Counted from the stretch's first letter, positions 1 to 6,579 are shown. The stretch is 8,322 nt of DNA from Aquificota bacterium (GCA_013153795.1 JAADDV010000039.1:1-8322); one strand, 5' to 3'. Translations and numbers: made by a program. Notes: generated by a model not told the origin, from the sequence alone.

Positions 1-861
1 ATTGCCTCCAAGATTGAAAAAGGACGTTTTCCTGCTTTAAAACTAGTTTTTTTGACGGCTGTTTTATCTATTTTTATAACAAATGATGTTGCTCTAATGG
101 TTGTTGTGCCCATAACCCTTGCAACAAAAGTGGCTGACCTAGAGAAAGTGATTGTATTAGAGGCAATGGCTGCAAATGGAGGCTCATCTATAAGTCCTTT
201 TGGAAATCCTCAAAATATATTTATTTATTTTCATTTTAATATTCACTTTTTAGACTTTATTAAGGAGATTTTTCCTCTTTTTCTGGTTTCTACTGCTTTA
301 ATAATACTTTTAACTCCTAAAAAATCTGTTTTTTCATCAATGGGCAAATATATTATCTTTGATAAAAAGACTTTTTTATATCTGGTATTTTTTGCTGTTT
401 TTATCGCTGCGGTCTTAGGTTTTTTACCATTGTGGGTAGGATTTTTTATAATATTGCCTTTAATTTTTATAGACAGGCAACTTTTTAAAGTTGATTATTT
501 TTTACTTGGGACTTTTTTCTTCTTTTTTGGCTTTACAGACAATATACATCACGTATTTAATATCCATTTTCATAAGCCTTCACAAGTGTTTTTATATTCT
601 GCCTTTTTGAGCCAGGTTATAAGTAATGTTCCAGCTACTTTATTCCTTGCTGATTTTGTTCATCACTGGCAAGCTCTTTTATGGGGTGTTTCTGTAGGTG
701 GTTTTGGCAACCTTATAGGTTCTCTGGCCAATTTAATAGCTTATAAACTTTATGTAAAAGAAAAGGGAAACTCTCTAAAGTTCTTTCTTACTTTCCATAT
801 CATCGGTTATATTTTTTTCATAGCTGGGATAGTTTTGTTTTTTTTGATTTATATCTGTTAA
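1..861 (+). CDS. ArsB/NhaD/CitMHS-type ion transporter, 3' part (5' end outside window)
   Basis: The reading frame is open from base 1 to the TAA at 859-861, leaving the last 286 residues of a membrane protein. A TTG at 52 is in frame but lies inside an apparent membrane helix, so the true start is upstream of the window. About seven to eight hydrophobic segments are visible. Two related signatures mark the two halves typical of the ion transporter superfamily that includes ArsB, NhaD and CitMHS/SLC13: a TNDVALMVVVP stretch followed by ANGGSSISPFGNPQN, and later SNVPATLF followed by GGFGNLIGSLANLIAYK. Asn-Pro and Gly-Ser-rich hairpins like these line the ion and substrate site in the superfamily. 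The substrate (Na+/H+, arsenite or a dicarboxylate) cannot be decided from sequence alone. It lies 69 bp upstream of the hydrogenase gene on the same strand, so co-transcription is possible. The family is fairly sure, the substrate unknown. Confidence 0.75.
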   Translation: MASKIEKGRFPALKLVFLTAVLSIFITNDVALMVVVPITLATKVADLEKVIVLEAMAANGGSSISPFGNPQNIFIYFHFNIHFLDFIKEIFPLFLVSTALIILLTPKKSVFSSMGKYIIFDKKTFLYLVFFAVFIAAVLGFLPLWVGFFIILPLIFIDRQLFKVDYFLLGTFFFFFGFTDNIHHVFNIHFHKPSQVFLYSAFLSQVISNVPATLFLADFVHHWQALLWGVSVGGFGNLIGSLANLIAYKLYVKEKGNSLKFFLTFHIIGYIFFIAGIVLFFLIYIC

Positions 862-930
862 AGGTTTTAGCTATTTAAGCCTAATTTTGACTTATACTTA
901 ATAAATATAGTTTAGCTGTTAAGGTAAACC

Positions 931-2301
931 ATGCCCAAAATTACAAAACAGGTTTTAAATAGAGTAGAAGGAGAAATACATCTAAAGCTCATTTGGGAAA
1001 ATGGAGTTATAAAAGATGTCTTTATAATAGCTCCAAATTTTAGAGGGTTTGAGTTTATACTAGAGGGAAAACCTCCTTTAGATGCTCTTGTTATAAATCC
1101 AAGGATATGTGGAATTTGTGGACATGCCCATCTGATAGCAACTTCACGAACTCTTGAAGCTGTTTATGAAAATATTGGATACAAATTAGAAATATCAAAA
1201 AAAGCAGAATATATAAGAGATATAACCCTTGCTTCAGAGATTATTCAGAACCATCTAAGATGGTTTTATATGTTTGTCCTTCCAGACTTTTTGAAACTTG
1301 ATAAAAATCCAAAACTTAGAAAATACCAGCCGATTAAAGGTATTCAGTGGCAAAAGGGAGTAGAAGCAAGCTCAAAAATTGTTAAAATCATAGCTTTATT
1401 TGGTGGCCAGTGGCCTCATACTTCTTATTCTGTTGTTGGAGGGGTAGTTAGTGACCCTACAACGTTTGAAATAGTTGAAGCTCAAGCAATAGTAGATAGT
1501 ATTTTATCTTTTTATGAAAAAAATATTATTGGAATGTCAGCAGAAGATTATCTGACAATAAAAACAGATGAAGAATTTCTTAAAAAATCTAAACAATCAG
1601 ATTTAAAAACTTTATTAAAATTAGCTTTTAAATATAATCTTCATAAACTTGGAAAAGCGTATCATAGATTTTTAACTGTATGTGATATAGACCCATCTGT
1701 ATCAAAGGGAGCAACAAAAAGAAAAAGAAAAGATTTTGATATAAAAAAAGTAAAAGAAGTTGATAGCTATTCATTTTTAACAGAAAAAGGTTTTTCTTTT
1801 GATGAAAAACGTTATTCATGGGCAAAAGCTGTCAGATATGAAGGACTTGCGTATGAAACATCTCCTTTAGCAAGGAGAATAAATAATAATGATGAGCTTT
1901 TTATGAATCTTTTGAAAAAATATAAGGATAGTTATATAGTCCGTGTATGGGCAAGAGTAGATGAGATACTAAAAATGCTTCTTCTTATAAAAAAAAGACT
2001 TAAAGAAATAGATTTGAAACAGCCTTCATGGATAAAGCCTCCTGTTGAAATAAAAAATATACAAGGAGAAGCTTATGGATTTTGTGAAGCTGCAAGAGGC
2101 TCTCTTATACATCAAGTAAAAATAAAAGAAGGAAAAATCTCAAAATACAATATCATAACTCCTTCTACATGGAATTTAGGTCCTAGATGTGAAAGATATC
2201 TTTCTCCTGCTGAAAAAGCTATAAAAGGTTTAAAAAGTGAGCTTTTAGCTCAGATTGTTTTAAGAAGTTTTGATGTTTGTTCTGTTTGCACAACTCATTA
2301 A
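931..2301 (+). CDS. [NiFe]-hydrogenase large subunit, naturally lacking the C-terminal extension
   Basis: This is the catalytic large subunit carrying the Ni-Fe(CN)2CO centre that splits or forms H2. The N-terminal RVEGE (11-15) supplies the conserved Glu14. The proximal ligand motif RICGICGHAH (58-67) holds Cys60 and Cys63, and the distal motif DVCSVCTTH (448-456) holds Cys450 and Cys453. The outer-sphere Arg is Arg389 in EAARG, where many group 1 enzymes have EAPRG; SPLARR matches the usual GPLAR stretch. At 456 residues it is shorter than group 1 subunits (roughly 550-600) and nearer to group 2/sensor-type enzymes. The reading frame stops directly after His456, so the C-terminal peptide normally removed by a maturation endopeptidase is absent, as in H2-sensing HupV/HoxC types. 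The usual Pro of DPCxxC is Val449. No Fe-S small subunit is adjacent in the window. The ribosome binding site is weak (AAGG at 921-924). Family is certain; subgroup is not. Confidence 0.93.
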   Translation: MPKITKQVLNRVEGEIHLKLIWENGVIKDVFIIAPNFRGFEFILEGKPPLDALVINPRICGICGHAHLIATSRTLEAVYENIGYKLEISKKAEYIRDITLASEIIQNHLRWFYMFVLPDFLKLDKNPKLRKYQPIKGIQWQKGVEASSKIVKIIALFGGQWPHTSYSVVGGVVSDPTTFEIVEAQAIVDSILSFYEKNIIGMSAEDYLTIKTDEEFLKKSKQSDLKTLLKLAFKYNLHKLGKAYHRFLTVCDIDPSVSKGATKRKRKDFDIKKVKEVDSYSFLTEKGFSFDEKRYSWAKAVRYEGLAYETSPLARRINNNDELFMNLLKKYKDSYIVRVWARVDEILKMLLLIKKRLKEIDLKQPSWIKPPVEIKNIQGEAYGFCEAARGSLIHQVKIKEGKISKYNIITPSTWNLGPRCERYLSPAEKAIKGLKSELLAQIVLRSFDVCSVCTTH

Positions 2302-2534
2302 GTTGTTTCTAATCTATTGTTAACCTTTATTAATAAGGATAAGCTCATTTCACAGAAAATTCCCACATATACCTTGATATTAATATTAGAATATTTGCGC
2401 TGTATGGATTATTAAATATTTTATGAATGAAACTTAAAATTTGTAAATTGAATAAGGCTAGAAGGTAAAAAAGTTTAATAATAAAAAAGTTCAAACTGTA
2501 GAAAAAAATGAATATCAAAGTTGAAAAAGTTAAT

Positions 2535-2549
2535 AGTATTTAAAATACT
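2535..2549. repeat. 15-bp perfect palindrome beside the cytochrome c promoter
   Basis: Seven-base arms AGTATTT and AAATACT flank a single A. The repeat ends three bases before the proposed -35 box at 2553, a position suited to an activator or repressor site. In such AT-rich DNA a palindrome of this size may also be chance. Confidence 0.4.
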
Positions 2550-2552
2550 TAT

Positions 2553-2579
2553 TTGACACAATAAGGTTTTATATATAAG
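2553..2579 (+). promoter_or_regulatory. Candidate sigma-70-type promoter of the cytochrome c gene
   Basis: A perfect -35 box TTGACA lies at 2553-2558. The best -10 match is TATAAG at 2574-2579 with a short 15-bp spacer; TAAGCT at 2576-2581 gives a 17-bp spacer but a poorer match. Transcription would start near 2586-2590, giving a leader of about 35 bases that carries a strong ribosome binding site, TAAGGAGGT at 2608-2616. Confidence 0.55.
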
Positions 2580-2623
2580 CTTAATTTAACTTAAAATATT
2601 AAAAACCTAAGGAGGTCAGTCCC

Positions 2624-2950
2624 ATGAAAAAAGTAATCCTTTCTGCGGTTCTCGGTGTAGCAGTTATGGCAACTGGTGCACTTGCTGGAAATGGAGAGCA
2701 ATTATTTAAATCAAAAGGATGTGCTGCATGTCACCAAGCTACAGTTGACACTGTAGGACCTTCTCTCAAGAAAATTGCTCAAGCTTACGCAGGAAAAGAA
2801 GCTGATTTAATAAAATTCCTCAAAGGTGAACACAAAGCTATTGTAGACCCTGCTAAGTTTGCAATTATGCAGCCTCAGTTAAATGCTACAAAATCTTTAT
2901 CTGATGAAGAGTTAAAAGCTTTAGCAGAATACATTCTTTCTTTCAAGTAA
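2624..2950 (+). CDS. Secreted class I cytochrome c (c-552-like electron carrier)
   Basis: This is a small periplasmic haem protein that shuttles electrons between respiratory complexes. A classic signal peptide occupies residues 1-21, with Lys2-Lys3, a hydrophobic core and likely cleavage at ALA|GN. The mature part of about 87 residues has one haem-binding CAACH motif (33-37, His37 the proximal ligand), the GPSL stretch at 45-48 typical of class I cytochromes, and Met82 in AIMQPQ as the likely sixth ligand. The C-terminal helix is LSDEELKALAEYILSFK. The pattern, including QKGCxACH-like and YAGKxxxL elements, recalls the Hydrogenobacter cytochrome c-552 family of Aquificales. The start is supported by the strong AAGGAGGT at 2609-2616. 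The gene has its own promoter and terminator and so appears monocistronic, consistent with an abundant carrier. Whether its partner is an oxidase or a sulfur-oxidising enzyme cannot be seen. Confidence 0.93.
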   Translation: MKKVILSAVLGVAVMATGALAGNGEQLFKSKGCAACHQATVDTVGPSLKKIAQAYAGKEADLIKFLKGEHKAIVDPAKFAIMQPQLNATKSLSDEELKALAEYILSFK

Positions 2951-2954
2951 AATT

Positions 2955-2977
2955 AATGCCCCGAAAGGGGCATTTTT
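2955..2977. terminator. Strong intrinsic terminator between convergent genes
   Basis: A GC-rich hairpin has eight-base arms AATGCCCC (2955-2962) and GGGGCATT (2967-2974) closed by a GAAA tetraloop, followed by a T run to 2977. It begins four bases after the cytochrome c stop. On the opposite strand it lies just past the RLP stop and is followed by TTAATTTT, so it probably also terminates the - strand operon. Confidence 0.92.
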
Positions 2978-2984
2978 AAAACAT

Positions 2985-4196
2985 TTAAATATTTTTTTCT
3001 TTATTTAAAACTTTTAAAGCTTTTTGTAACTCTGGATTTGCAACAGCACATTCTTCTAAAGAAACACCTGTTAAAGAACAATCTAAAGCAATTCTTACTG
3101 CTTCTATTCCAGCAGAAACTCCATCTGGATGTTTATATATACTTCCGCAAATACCAAAAACAGTTTGATTTCCAAAATCTTTAAAAGCTGTATGAATATT
3201 TAAAGGAGATATTCTTCCTACAGGTGCAGGGAAAGAAGGATTAATATGTTCTAAGTCTTTACGAAGGTTTTCAGCTGTTTCTAGTGCATCAGTATGCTCT
3301 ATTGGAGATTTTCCATAAGGAGAAGGATACATAACAATATCTGCACCAGCAAGTCTCATAAGCTTTCCAAAAAATACAGGAGTTCTTATTCCTAGATGAT
3401 TTGTTTTAAAAATTGTCCCAGAAAAAGAAGGATGAGCGATAAAAAACGCATCAACTTCTTCTGATAGTCTTTGAAGAATATCAAATCCATAAGGAAGAGC
3501 ATTTATTAAAAACCCTTTAGCTCCAGCTTCTACTCCTCTTTTTGCTTTTTGGATAAGCTCATCAACTCTTCCTGTTAAGTGGGGAATATAAAGAGTTTTT
3601 CTTCCTGTTATCTTTTCTGCTTCCTCTGCTTTTTTTACACAGGCTTCTATCCTTTTTTCAAAAGGAGCTAAAGAATCATCAAAAAATATTTCATCATCTT
3701 TTACTATATCTGCTTCTCCTACAGCATGTTTATAAAACTCATTAGCAAACTCTTCAGTTGTTAAACCAACACAAGGTTTTAAAACAGTCATTAATAAAGG
3801 CTCATGATGAATACCAACAATTTCTCTTATTCCATTTATTCCATATCTTGGTCCTTTAAAATGGTCTAAAAATGCAGGGTGAAAATCTATATCAACAACT
3901 TTTATATCTTCTGTAAAAGATATTTTTCCATAGATAATAGAAAGAATAGATGGAATTGTGTGTTCAAATAAAATAACAGGAAAACCTATTTTTATAAGTG
4001 TTTTAAAACGTTTTCCTTCTTTGTAAGAAAATACATCTAAGACTTTTCCTTCATATTTTTCTAACTCTTTTATTTTTTCAGGGGGAAGGTCTCCAGTTCC
4101 CCCTATTGAAAGAGATATAGCTATTTCTTTTGCTTTTTCTTCTGGATTTATTTCTTCTTTTGTTGTTAGCAAATATGTAACTTCAATATAATTCAT
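2985..4196 (-). CDS. Form IV RuBisCO-like protein (RLP), function unknown
   Basis: This 403-residue protein has the RuBisCO large-subunit fold in order: an N-terminal domain (about 1-120) ending in HFKGPRYGI, then a barrel domain starting at LLMTVLKPCVGLT. By my by-eye alignment to RuBisCO (spinach numbering), Thr65 matches Thr34, Lys175 matches Lys140, the carbamylated Lys201 matches Lys166, metal ligands Asp203/Glu204 match Asp168/Glu169, His294 matches His255 and loop-6 Lys334 matches Lys296. Lys177 is Cys142, Arg295 is Pro256, His327 is Met289, and Glu60, Asn123 and the SGG phosphate loop are not kept. This excludes carboxylation and suggests a Mg-dependent enolase or isomerase on another substrate. 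The PSPYG segment recalls MtnW/YkrW (methionine salvage enolase), but no methionine-salvage genes are nearby. It is last in the operon, 4 bp after the ABM gene, with AGAGG at 4204-4208 as ribosome binding site. Family sure, reaction unknown. Confidence 0.9.
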   Translation of the reverse strand: MNYIEVTYLLTTKEEINPEEKAKEIAISLSIGGTGDLPPEKIKELEKYEGKVLDVFSYKEGKRFKTLIKIGFPVILFEHTIPSILSIIYGKISFTEDIKVVDIDFHPAFLDHFKGPRYGINGIREIVGIHHEPLLMTVLKPCVGLTTEEFANEFYKHAVGEADIVKDDEIFFDDSLAPFEKRIEACVKKAEEAEKITGRKTLYIPHLTGRVDELIQKAKRGVEAGAKGFLINALPYGFDILQRLSEEVDAFFIAHPSFSGTIFKTNHLGIRTPVFFGKLMRLAGADIVMYPSPYGKSPIEHTDALETAENLRKDLEHINPSFPAPVGRISPLNIHTAFKDFGNQTVFGICGSIYKHPDGVSAGIEAVRIALDCSLTGVSLEECAVANPELQKALKVLNKEKNI

Positions 4197-4200
4197 CAGT

Positions 4201-4527
4201 TTACCTCTTTATTTCTTTTATAACCTCATACATTTCTACAGAAACTCTACCAGCAAACCACTCTTTCGGAGGAAGATTTTCATGAGATTTTCTAAAAGCT
4301 TCACTTTGGGTATATTTCATAAAAGCTTCCACACTTTCCCAGTATGTTTCTATTATGAATACATTATTTTGATTTCCTGGAGGAAATTCTTTTGGCTCAA
4401 GAAGATTCATCTTTATAAATCCTTCTTGCTCAGCTAGACCCTTTTCTCCAAATTTTTCTTTTGCATACTTTGCAAAATCTTCCTTATGCTCTGGATTAAT
4501 AGGAAATTTTGTAAAAACTACAATCAT
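4201..4527 (-). CDS. Small ABM-fold protein (antibiotic biosynthesis monooxygenase / HmoA-like)
   Basis: This 108-residue protein has the single ferredoxin-like dimeric beta-barrel domain of the ABM superfamily: an N-terminal strand MIVVFTKFPI, a helix (about 11-30), GFIKMNLLEP, a VFIIETYWES strand (56-65) and the helix FMKYTQSEAFRKSH (69-82). The TYWES...AFRKSH signature is typical of the branch annotated as haem-degrading HmoA-like or quinol monooxygenases. His82 occupies the haem-ligand position of IsdG, but the equivalent of catalytic Trp66 is Tyr72 and the N-terminal Asn is not evident, so canonical haem degradation is doubtful. It has no signal peptide and is probably cytoplasmic. It lies between the peptidase and RLP genes with gaps of 14 and 4 bp, and its ribosome binding site AAAGGAGG (4536-4543) overlaps the prlC stop codon. 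The context suggests co-expression and perhaps a shared pathway with the RLP; the substrate is unknown. Confidence 0.82.
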   Translation of the reverse strand: MIVVFTKFPINPEHKEDFAKYAKEKFGEKGLAEQEGFIKMNLLEPKEFPPGNQNNVFIIETYWESVEAFMKYTQSEAFRKSHENLPPKEWFAGRVSVEMYEVIKEIKR

Positions 4528-4541
4528 TTACCTAACCTCCT

Positions 4542-6527
4542 TTAGTTTGTTTTTATTCCACTTAATCTTAAAAGAGCATCTACATCTGGCTTTCTTCCTG
4601 CAAAAGCTTTAAACAGCTCCATTGCAGGTTTGCTACCACCTTTTGTCAATATTTCTTCGTAAAAACTTTCTGCAACATCATCATTATATATACCATTATC
4701 AACAAACATAAAATATGCGTCTGCTGATAAAACTTCTGCCCATTTGTAGCTGTAGTATCCTGCAGCGTATCCTCCTGCAAATATATGGCTGAAAGACCAT
4801 TGAAACTTGTTGTAAGGAGGAGGTTTTATAACAGAAACTTCTTCCCTTACTTTATCTAAAATCTTTTGAACTTCCTCAGCTGTATATTTGTCAAGATGTA
4901 TAAGCATATCAAAAAGTCCAAATTCAAGCTGTCTTACCATAGCTAAAGCAGATAAAAAGTTTCTTGCCTTTTTCAGTCTTTCTATCATTTCATCAGGCAT
5001 TACCTGACCTGTTTTGTAGTGTTTTGCAAAGGTTTTTAAAACAGATGGTTCATAAGCAAACTGCTCTAAAAACTGGGAAGGGAACTCTACTGCGTCCCAC
5101 TCAACACCAGCTATCCCACTTACAAAAGGCTCTTTTACCTTGCTTAGTAGATGATGAAGAGCATGTCCCATTTCATGGAAAAGAGTTTCTACATCATAAG
5201 GTCTTAAAAGGGAAGGGGTTTTTTCTGTTGCTGGAGAAAAGTTTGCAACTATATATGCAACAGGAGGGACAATGTTTCCTTCTAAATCCTCATGATACGG
5301 AACCCATTCATCCATCCATGCTCCATCTCTTTTTCCTTCCCTTGCCTCTAAGTCCATGTATATTCTTCCAATGAGTTCTCCTTTTCTGTATATATGGTAA
5401 ACATTTACAGAAGGATGCCACACTGGAACATCAACTTTTTCAAATTCTAGCTTAAAAAGTTTGTTTAAGAAAGAAAATAAACCTTCTATAACCTGATTTT
5501 TTTCAAAATAAGGCTTATACTCCTCATCATTCACATTGTATTTTGCTTTTTTCATTTTCTCTGCATAGTAAGAAAAATCATAAGCCTGAATGTTATCCTC
5601 AAAACCTAAACTTTTTGCAAACTGATTAAGCTCCTCATACTCTTTCTCAGCTTGAGGTTTACTTTTCTTTGCAAGCTCTCTTAAAAAGTTTATAACCTCT
5701 TCTGGAGATTGAGCCATTTTTGTAGCAAGAGAAAGCTCTGCGTAGTTTTTGAAACCAAGAAGATTTGCTTTTTCGTGCCTTAATGAAAGAATCTCTTCTA
5801 GTATTTTGTCATTTTCTGGCGCTCTTGTTACATATGCTTTATAAAGTTCTTCTCTTTTTTCTCTGTTAGGAGAATATGTCATAAAAGCTATATAAGAAGG
5901 TTGATGGAGAGTGAATCTATACACAGTCTTTCCATCTTTTTCTACTTTTGCTGCTTCTAAATCTGTCTCAGGAAGCTCTTTCACATCTTCAAAATTTTCA
6001 ACAATCATCTCATAGCTATCTGTAGCATTTAAAAGGTTTTGGGCAAACTGATTTTGAAGTTGAGAAAGTTTTATGTTTATTTCTTTTACTCTGTTTCTTT
6101 TTTCTTCAGGAAGAGAAACCCCAGAAAGCTCAAAATCTCTTATTGCATCTTCTAAAACCTTTTTTTCTTCCTGGGAAAGATTATCTTTTTCTTTTTCATA
6201 TATCTCTTTAAAAGCTTTATAGAGTCTTTCATCTTGCCCAAGATTTGTATAATACTCTGTAATGACAGGAAGGAGAGAGGAGTAAACCTCTTGTGTTTTT
6301 TGGGAGTTTTTTACATAGTTAAGATGAGATATTGGCGAATATAAAAGACCTAGTTTTACATGTATAAGCTGATAAGGTTTAACAAAATTTTTATAAGTTT
6401 TATTCTCTATTTTAAGAAGCTCTTCTATTGTTTTCTTATTTTCCTCTATCTGATTCAAAACCTCTTCTTTTAGCTGGTCAAGATTTTCATCTGAATATGT
6501 AAACTCTGGAAAAACAGCTTTTACCAT
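4542..6527 (-). CDS. prlC: Oligopeptidase A-like M3 family zinc metallopeptidase
   Basis: This is a cytoplasmic thimet-type oligopeptidase that cuts short peptides, including degraded signal peptides in E. coli. With the ATG at 6527 it is 661 residues, close to the usual 680 or so. The N-terminal two-thirds is largely helical. The zinc site is HEMGH (451-455, ligands His451 and His455, catalytic Glu452), with Glu481 in DAVEFPSQ as third ligand. The C-terminal SFSHIFAGGYAAGYYSY region (about 578-594) holds the conserved His and Tyr that stabilise substrate. GVEWDAVEFPSQF and RQLEFGLFD closely match the OpdA/PrlC subfamily rather than PepF. The GTG at 6533 is rejected as start because it overlaps the ribosome binding site AAGGAGG. 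It is first in an operon with the ABM protein and RLP, and lies 113 bp after pyrD on the same strand. Whether it serves the RLP pathway or is general housekeeping is unknown. Confidence 0.93.
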   Translation of the reverse strand: MVKAVFPEFTYSDENLDQLKEEVLNQIEENKKTIEELLKIENKTYKNFVKPYQLIHVKLGLLYSPISHLNYVKNSQKTQEVYSSLLPVITEYYTNLGQDERLYKAFKEIYEKEKDNLSQEEKKVLEDAIRDFELSGVSLPEEKRNRVKEINIKLSQLQNQFAQNLLNATDSYEMIVENFEDVKELPETDLEAAKVEKDGKTVYRFTLHQPSYIAFMTYSPNREKREELYKAYVTRAPENDKILEEILSLRHEKANLLGFKNYAELSLATKMAQSPEEVINFLRELAKKSKPQAEKEYEELNQFAKSLGFEDNIQAYDFSYYAEKMKKAKYNVNDEEYKPYFEKNQVIEGLFSFLNKLFKLEFEKVDVPVWHPSVNVYHIYRKGELIGRIYMDLEAREGKRDGAWMDEWVPYHEDLEGNIVPPVAYIVANFSPATEKTPSLLRPYDVETLFHEMGHALHHLLSKVKEPFVSGIAGVEWDAVEFPSQFLEQFAYEPSVLKTFAKHYKTGQVMPDEMIERLKKARNFLSALAMVRQLEFGLFDMLIHLDKYTAEEVQKILDKVREEVSVIKPPPYNKFQWSFSHIFAGGYAAGYYSYKWAEVLSADAYFMFVDNGIYNDDVAESFYEEILTKGGSKPAMELFKAFAGRKPDVDALLRLSGIKTN

Positions 6528-6532
6528 AAACA

Positions 6533-6539
6533 CCTCCTT
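6533..6539 (-). promoter_or_regulatory. Ribosome binding site fixing the prlC start
   Basis: On the - strand AAGGAGG at 6539-6533 is followed five bases later by ATG at 6527-6525. An in-frame GTG at 6533-6531 shares a base with this motif and so cannot be served by it. The protein therefore starts MVKAVFPEF. Confidence 0.85.
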
Positions 6540-6550
6540 AGAGATAGATT

Positions 6551-6570
6551 AATAGAAAAACTTTTCTATT
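6551..6570. repeat. 20-bp perfect inverted repeat upstream of the prlC-ABM-RLP operon
   Basis: Nine-base arms AATAGAAAA and TTTTCTATT are separated by two bases. The repeat sits 11 bases upstream of the prlC ribosome binding site, in the 113-bp gap after pyrD. It could be an operator of the operon or a weak hairpin in the mRNA. As a terminator for pyrD it would be poor, since the stem is nearly all A-T and no clear T run follows. Confidence 0.55.
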
Positions 6571-6579
6571 TTAAAGCAA
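6551..6579 (-). promoter_or_regulatory. Weak candidate promoter for the prlC operon, overlapping the inverted repeat
   Basis: On the - strand TTGCTT (6579-6574) and TCTATT (6556-6551) are 17 bp apart, each matching the sigma-70 consensus at four of six positions. The -10 part and most of the spacer lie inside the 20-bp inverted repeat, so a bound regulator would block it. The matches are poor and the operon could instead be read from the pyrD promoter. Confidence 0.25.

Larger units (their letters stand above)
2302..2623. other. Gene-free AT-rich intergenic stretch
   Basis: This 322-bp stretch lies between the hydrogenase and cytochrome c genes. All frames on both strands are broken by frequent stops and no RNA gene is recognisable. 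It has no convincing terminator after the hydrogenase, only a weak imperfect CCTTTATTAATAAGG repeat near 2324-2338. Between 2467 and 2531 short AAAGTT-containing words recur in A-rich sequence. Its right end holds the cytochrome promoter and a palindrome, listed separately. It could contain an untranslated leader or decayed sequence, but nothing shows this. Confidence 0.6.

Noticed and set aside
52..54. TTG as start of the transporter gene
   Set aside because: The frame is open to base 1 and the upstream residues continue the same helix; the gene is cut by the window edge.
887..911. Possible promoter before the hydrogenase gene (TTGACT at 887-892, TATAGT at 906-911)
   Set aside because: The spacer is only 13 bp, and the other -10-like word TATACT at 893-898 has no -35 box, so it is not listed as a feature.
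1628..1825. Open frame of 65 codons on the - strand inside the hydrogenase gene
   Set aside because: Antisense to well-conserved hydrogenase coding sequence; its Leu/Phe-rich composition is the complement of Lys-rich codons, and no family is recognisable.
2324..2338. Imperfect CCTTTATTAATAAGG repeat as hydrogenase terminator
   Set aside because: The stem is A-T rich with a bulge and no T run follows.
2506..2544. Short + strand frame starting MNIKVEK before the cytochrome gene
   Set aside because: Only about 11 codons with no ribosome binding site, in A-rich sequence.
2985..4196. True CO2-fixing RuBisCO
   Set aside because: Several residues essential for carboxylation are replaced (Lys177, Arg295, His327, Glu60 and Asn123 equivalents), and the length of 403 fits form IV.
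4964..5374. Open frame of 136 codons on the + strand inside prlC
   Set aside because: It is antisense to the zinc-site region of the peptidase, and the product resembles no protein family.
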